A stretch of 64,000 nucleotides of DNA from CAVPCZ01 sp963779225 (GCA_963779225.1 CAVZWW010000001.1:744001-808000); one strand, 5' to 3'. Numbered from the stretch's first letter, positions 10,872 to 19,182 are shown. Numbers and translations are program-made. Notes: a model not told the origin generated them from the sequence alone.

Positions 10872-12002
10872 ATGATCGAAAATCTTGTACGATTCCTGGG
10901 GGGAATGGGCTTCCTGGTCCTCACCTGGGGGCAGGTGTTCATGCTGATCATCGCCTCGCTCCTCATGTACCTGGCGATCCGGCGGGGGTTTGAACCGCTG
11001 CTGCTGCTCCCGATCGGTCTGGGCGCATTTCTGGCGAACCTGCCCGGCAGCGGCCTGCTCACGCCGCCGCAGGGGAATGAAATCGGAGGTCTGTACTTCT
11101 ATCTCTCAAAGGGGATCGAGCTGGAGATCTTTCCACCCCTCATTTTTCTTGGGATCGGGGCGATGACGGACTTCGGCCCCCTGCTTGCGAATCCCAAGAC
11201 GTTTCTCCTTGGCGCGGCAGCCCAGTTCGGCGTCTTTACAGCCCTCATCGCCGCGGTGGCCCTGGGGTTCAACCTGAAAGAGGCTGCGGCAATTGGCATC
11301 ATCGGCGGGGCCGACGGACCGACCGCGATCTATCTTGCGCTGAAGCTGGCGCCGCATCTCCTGGGGCCGATCGCCGTTGCCGCCTACTCCTACATGGCCC
11401 TCGTGCCGCTCATCCAGCCTCCGATCATGCGTCTTCTCACAACGCAGAAGGAGCGCCTGGTGGTCATGGAGACCCTGAAGCCGGTGTCACGCAAGGTGAA
11501 GATTGTCTTTCCCCTCGCTGTAACCGTCATCGGCGTGTTTATCGTTCCTCCTGCGGCGCCGCTGCTGGCCATGTTGATGGGAGGGAACCTGCTCCGCGAA
11601 AGTGGTGTGGTGGAACGCCTCACCAACATGGCCCAGAACGAACTGATTAATATTGTCACGTTCTTCCTGGGTACCTGCGTGGGGATGACGATGGGCGCCG
11701 ATGTGTTTCTGCGTCTGGAAACACTCAAGATCATCGCGCTCGGCATCGTCGCCTTCGGGCTTTCCACAGTGGGCGGAGTGCTTGTCGGGAAGCTGATGTA
11801 CAGGCTCTCCGGCGGCAAGGTGAATCCGCTCATCGGTTCCGCCGGCGTGTCCGCGGTGCCGATGGCGGCGCGCGTCTCCCACAACGTGGGACAGGAATAC
11901 AACCCCCAGAATTATTTGCTGATGCATGCGATGGGACCGAACGTCGCGGGGGTTATCGGTACCGCCATCGCTGCGGGCGTGTTGCTTGCCATTGTGGGTT
12001 AA
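10872..12002 (+). CDS. mmdB: Sodium ion-translocating decarboxylase beta subunit
   Basis: A 376-residue integral membrane protein with about nine or ten hydrophobic segments, matching the OadB/MmdB/GcdB family that couples decarboxylation of carboxybiotin to outward sodium transport. The signature GGADGPTAIYLALKLAP (from about residue 140) contains the conserved Asp needed for sodium binding; PPLIFLGIGAMTDFGPLL and the end MHAMGPNVAGVIGTAIAAG are also characteristic. With the three preceding genes the set for a methylmalonyl-CoA decarboxylase is complete. Run in reverse, sodium influx could drive carboxylation of propionyl-CoA. Confidence 0.95.
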   Translation: MIENLVRFLGGMGFLVLTWGQVFMLIIASLLMYLAIRRGFEPLLLLPIGLGAFLANLPGSGLLTPPQGNEIGGLYFYLSKGIELEIFPPLIFLGIGAMTDFGPLLANPKTFLLGAAAQFGVFTALIAAVALGFNLKEAAAIGIIGGADGPTAIYLALKLAPHLLGPIAVAAYSYMALVPLIQPPIMRLLTTQKERLVVMETLKPVSRKVKIVFPLAVTVIGVFIVPPAAPLLAMLMGGNLLRESGVVERLTNMAQNELINIVTFFLGTCVGMTMGADVFLRLETLKIIALGIVAFGLSTVGGVLVGKLMYRLSGGKVNPLIGSAGVSAVPMAARVSHNVGQEYNPQNYLLMHAMGPNVAGVIGTAIAAGVLLAIVG

Positions 12003-12068
12003 CGGTCGCTGTGCAGCGCCCGGGTCCGGCGAACGCCGGGTCGTGTTCCACCGTTCCAAGGAGACCAT

Positions 12069-12941
12069 GTGAACATCTTCGTCGCCATCCTGCTCGGCAT
12101 CATACAGGGACTGACTGAATTCCTCCCGATCAGCAGTACCGCACATCTCACCATTGCAGGTAAACTGCTCGGTCTCGTTGATCTGGAACATCCGGAAGCA
12201 TGGACAGCCTTTATTGCCGTCATGCAACTCGGTACGATGATGGCGGTTCTCCTCTATTTCCGTGAGGATCTCTGGTCGATGTTCACAGCTCTTTTGCGGG
12301 ACCTGCGGAGCCGCGGAAAGGGTGCGGGCATACGCGGGCTTTCTCAGGAAAGCCGCATGGGACTGTATATTGTGCTCGGGACAATCCCGGTGGCGCTGGT
12401 CGGGTTACTCTTCCGTCACGCGATCGAAGGTGTGTTGACAAAAAGCACGCTGGTAATCATCGCCAGCCTCGTAGGGCTGGCTGCCCTGCTCTGGTTGGCT
12501 GAGAAAGTTGCGAGGCATGTTCGCGCTCTGGAACATATACGGTGGTCCGACGCGCTGGTCATCGGGGTTGCGCAGGCCTTCGCATTGATACCGGGCTCAT
12601 CCCGTTCCGGAACGACGATCACCGCCGCGCTGTTCCTCGGGTTCACACGCAGCGCAGCCGCACGCTTTTCGTTCCTGCTCAGCGTCCCCGCCGTCCTGGC
12701 CAGCGGCCTTTTTGAACTGGTCAAAATCGTCTCCATGGTTCGTGCCGGCCTGGATATCTTCCAGCTGGGTCTGGTGCCCCTTGTCGTTGCCACCGTTGTT
12801 TCCGGACTCTCCGGCTATGCAGCAATCGCCTGGCTCCTCCGGTATCTGATGAAGAATACCACGATGGTCTTCGTCGTATATCGTATGGTCCTGGGGGTGG
12901 TGCTCACGCTTCTGTTGATGCAGGGCATCCTTCAACCGTAA
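12069..12941 (+). CDS. uppP: Undecaprenyl-diphosphate phosphatase UppP
   Basis: A 290-residue membrane enzyme that recycles undecaprenyl diphosphate to the monophosphate carrier used in wall and surface-polymer synthesis. Both family motifs are present: GLTEFLPISSTAHL near the N-terminus and PGSSRSGTTITAALFLG at about residue 177. There are about eight hydrophobic spans. I chose GTG at 12069 behind a good aaggag; the ATG two bases earlier is followed by a stop. A GC-rich inverted repeat lies in the 66-base gap before it. It is probably unrelated to the sodium pump despite the same orientation. Confidence 0.95.
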   Translation: MNIFVAILLGIIQGLTEFLPISSTAHLTIAGKLLGLVDLEHPEAWTAFIAVMQLGTMMAVLLYFREDLWSMFTALLRDLRSRGKGAGIRGLSQESRMGLYIVLGTIPVALVGLLFRHAIEGVLTKSTLVIIASLVGLAALLWLAEKVARHVRALEHIRWSDALVIGVAQAFALIPGSSRSGTTITAALFLGFTRSAAARFSFLLSVPAVLASGLFELVKIVSMVRAGLDIFQLGLVPLVVATVVSGLSGYAAIAWLLRYLMKNTTMVFVVYRMVLGVVLTLLLMQGILQP

Positions 12942-13234
12942 GGCCCTTGCCCCCGGCCCGCCCGTCCGGTCAGTCGGGCTGCGCACCCGGTCACCGTAGC
13001 CGGATTCCCCCCCTGAAATGCACGGAAAAGCAGATGTCGGGGCGATATTTGACCCCCCCGGACCTGCGTTTGAACCGCCTCCTATCGAGTAGAAATCCTT
13101 CGGGAATCAGTCTTTTTGGGCTGACTTCCCCCTGGTGATCTACGGCACATTCTTCCGCCTTCCGATTTGGTAGATTGGTACACGCTCTTCCCCGATCCTT
13201 GTGTGCACCATTCACCAATGAAGGCAATTCCGGC

Positions 13235-13906
13235 ATGACCCCGCACGAGCAATTCCGGCAGGCGAAAATCGAACATTTTCTGGAACGAGCTGAAGATCTC
13301 CGGCGGATGGCCCGTTTTCCAGCGGCGCGGAGGGCGGTGGACCTCGCGTTGGCTCTGGACCCCGGCAACCCTCCATGCCTTGTCATCCGGGAAGAAATTG
13401 ACCAGGTTCTCACTGACGTCAGGCAGCCCGGCAATGGCACCGGATCCATTTCCGGCCAGGGGGACTATCCCCTCGATAGCGGAAATGGTTCTCATGGCGG
13501 TGTACTGAAGAGGGGAGATCTGGTCCTGATGGTGGACCAGGACGAGCAAGTGCTGTTGAAAATGGCCGGTTCGTTGCGCTCGCATGGGCACAGGTTTCTT
13601 GGCGCCGGGAGCTACGACGAAGCGCTGGAAATTCTTCCTCTCAAACACCCCGACATTGTTGTTTCAGAAGTGAATTTTGAACAAGGTGCCCTGGGTTTCG
13701 ACCTCTTCCTCTGGATGCGCACAAATGCGCCCTTCGTGGACACCCCTTTTCTTTTCCATGCCACACGCATCGACCGCGACATTCTGGTTGCGGGAAAACG
13801 GTTCGGCGTGGACGATTTCATCATCAAACCCGCTGACGACGAAGTCATTGCTGCGGCTGTAGCGCATTCGCTTCTCCGCCGGAGACAGGCTGTTCCCTCC
13901 CGCTGA
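13235..13906 (+). CDS. Receiver-like protein lacking the phosphorylatable aspartate
   Basis: A 223-residue protein. Residues 1-62 form two helices of TPR-like character (AARRAVDLALALDPGNP), then comes a Gly/Ser-rich linker to about 92, and residues 94-216 have the pattern of a response-regulator receiver. The acidic pocket survives as VDQDE (100-104) and the conserved Lys as IIKP (Lys198). At the phosphoacceptor position, however, the protein reads PDIVVSEV, with Glu145 where Asp belongs. It may act as a permanently 'on' or purely scaffolding receiver. The start is the ATG at 13235, where homology-like sequence begins; an upstream in-frame start at 13175 is less likely. Confidence 0.7.
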   Translation: MTPHEQFRQAKIEHFLERAEDLRRMARFPAARRAVDLALALDPGNPPCLVIREEIDQVLTDVRQPGNGTGSISGQGDYPLDSGNGSHGGVLKRGDLVLMVDQDEQVLLKMAGSLRSHGHRFLGAGSYDEALEILPLKHPDIVVSEVNFEQGALGFDLFLWMRTNAPFVDTPFLFHATRIDRDILVAGKRFGVDDFIIKPADDEVIAAAVAHSLLRRRQAVPSR

Positions 13907-13911
13907 ATCTC

Positions 13912-13940
13912 TTGCTTTTCCATAGGCTTCTGTGTATGTT
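13912..13940 (+). promoter_or_regulatory. Candidate sigma-70 promoter for queC
   Basis: TTGCTT (13912-13917) and TATGTT (13935-13940) are 17 bp apart, right after the preceding stop codon. The transcript would begin near 13947 and carry a leader of about 180 bases before queC. A perfect 8-bp GC stem (13944-13951 with 13956-13963) straddles the predicted start point. Confidence 0.5.
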
Positions 13941-14073
13941 ACGCCGGCGGGAGCACCCGCCGGTTGTGCCGGGCCCCTTCGCTGTCTTCCCATAAGCCGG
14001 GGCCACTCCCGGTACCCGGGGCATTTCCGTATCATCGTCCACCCGGACCCCTCATTCCTGCAACGTACCGACC

Positions 14074-14133
14074 ATGAAACGCGCCAGGCGAACCATCCAT
14101 TGTCTCCCTCCCGTTGCAGGGAGGGTTTCGTGA
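14074..14133 (+). CDS. Putative 19-codon leader peptide upstream of queC
   Basis: ATG at 14074 opens a 19-codon frame (MKRARRTIHCLPPVAGRVS) whose TGA overlaps the queC GTG as GTGA. The frame runs straight through the hairpin that covers the queC ribosome-binding site, so ribosomes translating it would open that hairpin. No clear ribosome-binding site precedes the ATG, and it could be chance. Confidence 0.3.
   Translation: MKRARRTIHCLPPVAGRVS
14106..14125 (+). promoter_or_regulatory. Hairpin covering the queC ribosome-binding site
   Basis: CCCTCCC (14106-14112) pairs perfectly with GGGAGGG (14119-14125) across a six-base loop. The 3' arm is the only Shine-Dalgarno-like sequence for the queC GTG at 14130, so folding would block initiation. 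Upstream, GGCCCC (13972-13977) can pair with GGGGCC (13999-14004). I do not recognise a known preQ1 riboswitch class here. Confidence 0.55.
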
Positions 14134-14819
14134 CAAAAGCGCGCGCCGTTGTTCTTGCCAGCGGTGGAATGGACAGTTGCGTTACCATTGCAATGGCGCG
14201 GAAAGAATACGAGCCGGCGCTTCTCCACCTCAACTACGGCCAGCGAACAGAAGGCCGCGAGCTGCGCGCATTCCGTGACATCGCCGATTTTTTCGAGATC
14301 GGTGAACGCCTTGTTGTTTCGATGGAACACCTTGCCCGTATCGGCGGATCCAGCCTGACCGATCGTTCGATTCCCGTGACCCGCGCCAACCTGAATACCG
14401 TTGATATTCCCACATCCTACGTGCCGTTTCGCAATGCCAACATGCTTGCCGTTGCCGTAAGCTGGGCGGAGGTATTGCAGGCGCGCGCGATCTATGTCGG
14501 AGCCGTTGAAGAGGACTCTTCGGGGTATCCGGACTGCCGGAGGAGTTTCTACGATGCCTTCACTCTGGTGATCCGCGAAGGGACAAAGCCGGGGACCGGG
14601 ATCGTGATTCACACCCCCCTGATCGCCATGTCCAAGGGTGAAATCGTCCGTGCCGGCGTGACCCTGGGTGCTCCGTTGCACCTGAGTTGGTCCTGCTATT
14701 CGCGCGAGGATGTTGCGTGTGGTGAATGTGACAGCTGCGCGCTCCGGCTGCGTGGCTTCCAGCGGGCGGGTCTTCCCGATCCGATTCCGTATGCCGTTCG
14801 ACCCGACTACAGTCACTGA
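14130..14819 (+). CDS. queC: 7-cyano-7-deazaguanine synthase QueC
   Basis: A 229-residue ATP-dependent enzyme making preQ0 from carboxydeazaguanine in queuosine/7-deazaguanine synthesis. The PP-loop SGGMDS lies at 11-16, and the zinc ligands Cys189, Cys197, Cys200 and Cys203 lie in CYSREDVACGECDSC near the end. The middle segment VPFRNANMLAVAVSWAE is family-typical. The start is the GTG at 14130, because the coding pattern begins there (TKARAVVLASGG) and ggaggg lies five bases upstream; a long in-frame extension to 13932 has no family match. No other queuosine genes are in the window. Leader hairpin and overlapping small ORF are listed separately. Confidence 0.95.
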   Translation: MTKARAVVLASGGMDSCVTIAMARKEYEPALLHLNYGQRTEGRELRAFRDIADFFEIGERLVVSMEHLARIGGSSLTDRSIPVTRANLNTVDIPTSYVPFRNANMLAVAVSWAEVLQARAIYVGAVEEDSSGYPDCRRSFYDAFTLVIREGTKPGTGIVIHTPLIAMSKGEIVRAGVTLGAPLHLSWSCYSREDVACGECDSCALRLRGFQRAGLPDPIPYAVRPDYSH

Positions 14820-14832
14820 GAGGAGTGCAGTC

Positions 14833-16356
14833 ATGGAGCAGTTCAAGGCCAGCATGTACACGTTGATCGTCGAGACTTCGACGAATCTTCCCCCCGATGT
14901 CCGGCGTGCCATTCTCGCGGCGCGCGAGCGCGAGAAACCCGGCTCACAGGCGATGCTTGCGCTGGAGACGATTGCCGTCAACGTGGATATGGCGTGTGAC
15001 ACAGCCGCGCCCATCTGCCAGGACACCGGGATGCCGACATTTGAGATCACCACGCCTATCGGTGCCAACCAGCTGATCATGCGGCAGGCCATCCGCGAGG
15101 CCATTGTTGAAGCGACGAAACAGGGGAAGCTGCGTCCCAATTCCGTGGATTCTCTCACGGGGAAGAACAGCGGCAACAACCTCGGTGAGGGGACACCGGT
15201 CACTCATTTCGAACAGTGGGAGCAGGACGACATTGAAGTCCGGCTGATTCTCAAGGGGGGTGGGTGCGAGAACAAAAACATACAGTATTCCGTCCCGTGT
15301 GAACTTCCGCACCTCGGGCGCGCGGACAGGAACCTGGATGGCGTCCGCAAGTGCATCCTGCATGCGGTCTGGCAGGCCCAGGGGCATGGTTGCAGCATCG
15401 GCGCCATCGGTGTAGGAATCGGCGGTGACCGCGCCTCGGGGTATTCACTGGCGAAGAAGCAGCTCTTCCGGACTCTTGACGATATCAACCCCAATCCTGA
15501 TCTGGCCAAGCTGGAGGAATACATCCTCACGAACGCCAACACGTTGGGGATCGGCACCATGGGGTTCGGCGGCGAGGCGACGCTCATCGGATGCAAGATC
15601 GGAGCGTATCACCGGCTGCCGGCGAGCTTCTTTGTTTCTGTCGCATATGATTGCTGGGCGTTCCGGCGTCTGGGCGTTGTCCTTGACGGGCGCACCGGTG
15701 CCATCAAACGCTGGCTGTATCGTGATGATTCACCGGCGGTCACGATGGCCCGGGGAGTAGGGCTTCCTCTCACAGGCCGCGAGGTCCGCCTGACATTCCC
15801 GCTCGCCGAGCATCAGGTACGGGCCCTCAAGGTGGGGGATGTGGTGTTGCTCAACGGGCCGCTGCACACCGGGCGCGACAGCCTGCATCACCACCTCGTA
15901 AGCCACGAAAGTCCCGTGAACCTTGACGGTGGCGGCATCTACCATTGCGGGCCCGTCGCGCTGAAGCAGGGTGAGCAATGGTTCATGAATGCCGCCGGCC
16001 CGACGACCAGCGGCCGGGAAGAGCCCTACCAGGGGGATATCATCCGCAAATTCCGTGTACGGGCGGTGATCGGCAAAGGGGGAATGGGCGCGAAAACCCT
16101 CGGAGCTCTCAAAGAAGTAGGGGCTGTGTATCTGAACGCCATCGGCGGAGCCGCACAGTATTACGCAAAGTGTATCACCGGCGTACAGGGGGTGGATTTC
16201 CTGGAGTTCGGGATCCCCGAAGCCATGTGGCACATCACCGTGAAAGACTTCCCCGCAATTGTCACGATGGATGCGCACGGCAACAGCCTCCATGCTGAAG
16301 TCGAGCAGGCCTCGGGTAAGGAACTCGCCAGGTTTGCCTCCCCGGCCACAATATAG
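14833..16356 (+). CDS. fumA: Class I (iron-sulfur) fumarate hydratase, fused alpha-beta form
   Basis: A 507-residue enzyme interconverting fumarate and malate. The N-terminal (alpha) part has AAPICQDTGMPTFEI with a cluster Cys, then SGKNSGNNLGEGTP and KGGGCENKN. The C-terminal (beta) part has GPLHTGRDSLHHHLV and GPTTSGREEPYQGD, and ends with AMWHITVKDFPAIVTMDAHG. Size fits the single-chain, oxygen-sensitive enzyme. The ATG at 14833 follows gagaggag by seven bases and lies 13 bases after queC, so both may share a transcript. With the mutase block it could feed fumarate/succinate metabolism. Confidence 0.94.
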   Translation: MEQFKASMYTLIVETSTNLPPDVRRAILAAREREKPGSQAMLALETIAVNVDMACDTAAPICQDTGMPTFEITTPIGANQLIMRQAIREAIVEATKQGKLRPNSVDSLTGKNSGNNLGEGTPVTHFEQWEQDDIEVRLILKGGGCENKNIQYSVPCELPHLGRADRNLDGVRKCILHAVWQAQGHGCSIGAIGVGIGGDRASGYSLAKKQLFRTLDDINPNPDLAKLEEYILTNANTLGIGTMGFGGEATLIGCKIGAYHRLPASFFVSVAYDCWAFRRLGVVLDGRTGAIKRWLYRDDSPAVTMARGVGLPLTGREVRLTFPLAEHQVRALKVGDVVLLNGPLHTGRDSLHHHLVSHESPVNLDGGGIYHCGPVALKQGEQWFMNAAGPTTSGREEPYQGDIIRKFRVRAVIGKGGMGAKTLGALKEVGAVYLNAIGGAAQYYAKCITGVQGVDFLEFGIPEAMWHITVKDFPAIVTMDAHGNSLHAEVEQASGKELARFASPATI

Positions 16357-16432
16357 TTCTCTTCACTCACCAATTGCGCCGACACGGCCGTGCGTTATTC
16401 TGACGGCCGTGAACGGTGCCGGACCCGGGCCC

Positions 16433-18142
16433 ATGAAATCAACGATACAGCTGAACACTGTTCCCGAAATCGCATCGATCCAGGATATGGTCCTGCGCTC
16501 GGCGCGCGTCTATGGCCAGAAGACCGCCCTGGAAGACCTCAAAGAGACACCCGTCCCCCGGCTCACGTATACCTCGCTGCTCTCCTCCGTGCTCAGGTTT
16601 GGCGCCGCTCTTCGCGAGATCGGCATACCGGAACGCAGCCATATCGCCATCATGGGAGAGAACCGGGTGCAGTGGGCGCTCAGTTATCTCACCTGCATGA
16701 GTTTCAACTACGTGGTTGTACCGGTTGACCGGAACCTGCCGGTCAATGACGTGCTCAACATCCTTCACGAATCCGATTCAGTGGCGGTGATCTATTCGGA
16801 GACCTACGAGCCGGTCCTGAGTGAGCGGCGGAGCTCGATGCGGAATCTCAAGTGGTACATCAACATGGATCTTCCGGGGGAACGTGACGGGTCCCTCTCG
16901 ATGCGCGAGCTGATGGAAAACAGTCCGGGGTGTGCTCCCGGTGAGATGCCGCGCATCGACCCCGAAGAGATGGCGGAGATGATCTTCACATCCGGTTCGC
17001 TGGGCCGGGCAAAGGCGGTCATGCTCAGCCAGCGTAATCTCGCCGCGAACCTGATGAGTATGGTGCAGATGCTCTTCATATATCCCGAAGACCGTTTTCT
17101 TTCCGTGCTGCCCATGCATCACACGTATGAGTGCACCTGCGGCATGCTCTGTCCGCTTTATACGGGTGCTTCGATCCACTACGCACGTTCGTTGAAGACC
17201 GTGGTTGACGATCTCCAGGTTTCCAAGGCGACAATGCTCCTGGGCGTGCCGTTACTCTTCGACAAGATGTTCAAGCGGATACACAAGTCCATTCAGGAGA
17301 AGAAAGTCACCTCCCTGCTCATCAAACCGTTGATCAAAGCCAGCGATATTCTGGAACGGATCGGTTGGAAAAGCTGCAAGCGGCAGATCTTCCACGAGAT
17401 TCATGATCGTTTCGGTGGTTCCATCCGGTTATTCATTGCCGGCGGTGCGGCGGTGGATCCCATGGTGGCGAAAGGACTACGGGAGTTCGGGTTCACGTTT
17501 TTGCAGGGATATGGTCTGACCGAAACGTCACCCATTCTGGCGCTCAACACTCCGGACTTTTTCAAGGATGACGCTGCAGGGATGCCCCTTCCCGGTGTGA
17601 CGCTGAAGATCAGTACCCCGAACGCTGAGGGAGTGGGCGAGGTCTGGGCAAAGGGGTCCAATGTGATGATCGGGTACTACAAGAATGAACAGGCCACCAG
17701 GGATGCCTTTGAAGGGGAGTGGTTCAAGACGGGCGATCTGGGGTTCCGCGATGCGGACGGGTTTCTGCATATCAGCGGCAGGCAGAAGAATGTGATTATC
17801 TCGCGCAGCGGGGAGAATGTGTATCCCGAAGAGCTGGAGGATATTCTCCTCCGCAGCCCGTATATTCTGGAATCCATGGTGTACGGGGAACCTGACGAAA
17901 AGCATGACGAGATCATCGCGGTACAGATTGTCCCCGATGCCGAGGCCTTCATTGAGCTTGCGGAAACCCGGGGCATCAGCATCACCGAAGATCTGATGAA
18001 AGAAGTGATAGCGCGTGAAGTGGCGAAGGTCAATAGTGAGGTGGCGGCCTTCAAACAGATCCGGAAATTCACCATCCGTGACCGCGAGTTCGAAAAGACC
18101 ACGACGCTGAAAGTCAAACGGTATCTTGTGAAGCAGGGGTAG
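16433..18142 (+). CDS. AMP-dependent long-chain acyl-CoA synthetase-like protein
   Basis: A 569-residue ANL-superfamily adenylate-forming enzyme. The ATP-binding loop reads MIFTSGSLGRAKAVMLSQ, where the usual TSGTTGxPKG is altered although the Lys remains. Later motifs are standard: QGYGLTETSP, WFKTGDLGFRDADGFLHISGR, KNVIISRSGENVYPEELE, and a C-terminal Lys in TLKVKRY. Closest in layout to bacterial FadD15-type fatty acyl-CoA synthetases, activating a carboxylic acid to its CoA thioester. The changed loop may slow adenylation or be tolerated. ATG at 16433 is chosen since family similarity begins soon after; the ribosome-binding site is weak. Confidence 0.88.
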   Translation: MKSTIQLNTVPEIASIQDMVLRSARVYGQKTALEDLKETPVPRLTYTSLLSSVLRFGAALREIGIPERSHIAIMGENRVQWALSYLTCMSFNYVVVPVDRNLPVNDVLNILHESDSVAVIYSETYEPVLSERRSSMRNLKWYINMDLPGERDGSLSMRELMENSPGCAPGEMPRIDPEEMAEMIFTSGSLGRAKAVMLSQRNLAANLMSMVQMLFIYPEDRFLSVLPMHHTYECTCGMLCPLYTGASIHYARSLKTVVDDLQVSKATMLLGVPLLFDKMFKRIHKSIQEKKVTSLLIKPLIKASDILERIGWKSCKRQIFHEIHDRFGGSIRLFIAGGAAVDPMVAKGLREFGFTFLQGYGLTETSPILALNTPDFFKDDAAGMPLPGVTLKISTPNAEGVGEVWAKGSNVMIGYYKNEQATRDAFEGEWFKTGDLGFRDADGFLHISGRQKNVIISRSGENVYPEELEDILLRSPYILESMVYGEPDEKHDEIIAVQIVPDAEAFIELAETRGISITEDLMKEVIAREVAKVNSEVAAFKQIRKFTIRDREFEKTTTLKVKRYLVKQG

Positions 18143-18248
18143 TGGAGAGTTTTGTGCAGGTGAACGGTTCCGGGCCCCGGTGTGTGAACATCGGTCATGC
18201 CGGGTGCCCCGGCTGGGCCGGATTTCGCGTTCCCGGGGGGGGCGGACG

Positions 18249-18265
18249 TTGGCGTGATTCTTGCA
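18249..18265 (+). promoter_or_regulatory. Candidate sigma-54 (-24/-12) promoter
   Basis: TTGGCGTGATTCTTGCA fits the RpoN consensus with GG and GC spaced by exactly ten bases and an intact TTGC at -12. The only mismatches are in the CA positions after TGGC. Transcription would start near 18277, about 50 bases before the small gene at 18327. A sigma-54 activator gene is present at 61313-62689. Confidence 0.6.
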
Positions 18266-18326
18266 CGTTCTTTTGCGGGTGTTTCCGATACCAGCGGAAG
18301 CCCAATGTTCAACCGGGAGCCACGTG

Positions 18327-18557
18327 ATGACCAGTAACAGCATCGCCGGCGGAGCTCTCCAGACAATGGCCGTTACACCGCCCGAGCGGATTTCCGAGCA
18401 TTCGCCCGCGAAGACCGTGAAGGCGCAGATACCGGAGCAAAAGGAGGAGCTGTCGCGGGTGAATGAGCCGGCGAAACAGTTGCCGGTGGCGGTCTACAAT
18501 AGTCACGGCGAAATCGTTCCTTCTCCGTCGAGCCCATCGACGGGCTTCACCGCCTGA
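18327..18557 (+). CDS. Small protein of unknown function (76 aa)
   Basis: Not recognised. The 76-residue product is hydrophilic and Pro/Glu/Ser-rich with no membrane span, signal peptide or Cys. It has a helix-prone charged middle (AKTVKAQIPEQKEELSRVNE) followed by VAVYNSHGEIV and a Ser/Pro tail. That it is real is supported by context: a sigma-54-like promoter 60-80 bases upstream, a gggagcc before the start, and an intrinsic terminator 18 bases after the stop make a complete one-gene unit. GTG at 18324 is an alternative start. The segment VYNSHGEIV could be a short conserved end motif; a database search would tell. Confidence 0.6.
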   Translation: MTSNSIAGGALQTMAVTPPERISEHSPAKTVKAQIPEQKEELSRVNEPAKQLPVAVYNSHGEIVPSPSSPSTGFTA

Positions 18558-18574
18558 GTGCGGTGGAATAATCA

Positions 18575-18609
18575 GACGGCGGCTCTCCACGGGCCGCCGT
18601 CGACGTTTT
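18575..18609 (+). terminator. Intrinsic terminator after the 76-aa gene
   Basis: GACGGCGGC (18575-18583) pairs perfectly with GCCGCCGTC (18593-18601) over a nine-base loop, followed by a short T run at 18606-18609. It separates the small gene from the complex I promoter 25 bases further on. Confidence 0.75.
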
Positions 18610-18633
18610 GTCCCCGCTGCCTCGGCCGACCGG

Positions 18634-18662
18634 TTGACATTTCTGTGCATTCTTTTTATATT
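18634..18662 (+). promoter_or_regulatory. Strong sigma-70 promoter for the nuo operon
   Basis: A perfect TTGACA (18634-18639), a 17-bp spacer and TATATT (18657-18662) form the best promoter in the window. Transcription would begin near 18669, 66 bases before nuoA. Confidence 0.85.
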
Positions 18663-18734
18663 CTAACACGTTCTTGTCAGAGTCGTAACCATCTATCTGA
18701 CCCCTCACCTGGTGGTTTCCGGAGATCCCGTTTC

Positions 18735-19172
18735 ATGCTCACCGAGTTCGGTCGTGTTCTCATTTTTCTGATCGTCGGCGTATTGTTTGTGGCGATCGGC
18801 CTGGCGACTGCCTGGCTGCTCCGCCCGCACCGTCCGTACCCCAGCAAACGCACCACGTATGAATGCGGAGAGACGCCGGTCGGCGATACGCGCATGCGGT
18901 TCAATATCCGCTTCTATGTTGTTGCCCTGATTTTCATCATCTTCGATGTCGAAGTGGTTTTTCTCTTTCCCTGGGCCCTGGTCTATGCCGGGCTCGGCTG
19001 GTTCGCCTTTGTGGAGATGATGGTCTTCCTCGTTATCCTGCTCGCGGGTTTTGCGTATGTCTGGCGCAACGGGGACCTTGACTGGGACAAGCCCGCGCCG
19101 CGGATTCCGCGCTATGAGCGCGGTGTGGGAGTGCGGGAGACACCACTCACTGAAGAAGAAATAGCCGTGTAA
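18735..19172 (+). CDS. nuoA: NADH-quinone oxidoreductase subunit A
   Basis: A 145-residue membrane subunit of complex I with three spans (about 8-30, 63-85 and 91-113). The family loop TYECGETPVGDTRMRFNIRFY precedes the second span, and FIIFDVEVVFLFPW is the conserved part of it. It helps join the peripheral arm to the membrane arm near the quinone site. It opens the eleven-gene operon behind a near-consensus promoter; a GTGnn-type earlier start to 18558 is rejected because it would cross the promoter. Confidence 0.96.
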   Translation: MLTEFGRVLIFLIVGVLFVAIGLATAWLLRPHRPYPSKRTTYECGETPVGDTRMRFNIRFYVVALIFIIFDVEVVFLFPWALVYAGLGWFAFVEMMVFLVILLAGFAYVWRNGDLDWDKPAPRIPRYERGVGVRETPLTEEEIAV

Positions 19173-19182
19173 CGGAAAACGT

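Noticed and set aside
12942..13234. Small gene or tRNA in the 293-base gap after uppP
   Set aside because: No cloverleaf, no conserved tRNA arms, and the short frames present lack ribosome-binding sites and protein-like composition.
16375..16430. Palindromic acggccgt repeats between fumarase and the acyl-CoA synthetase as a terminator or operator
   Set aside because: The two copies are short and self-complementary by chance in GC-rich DNA, with no T run and no repeat elsewhere.
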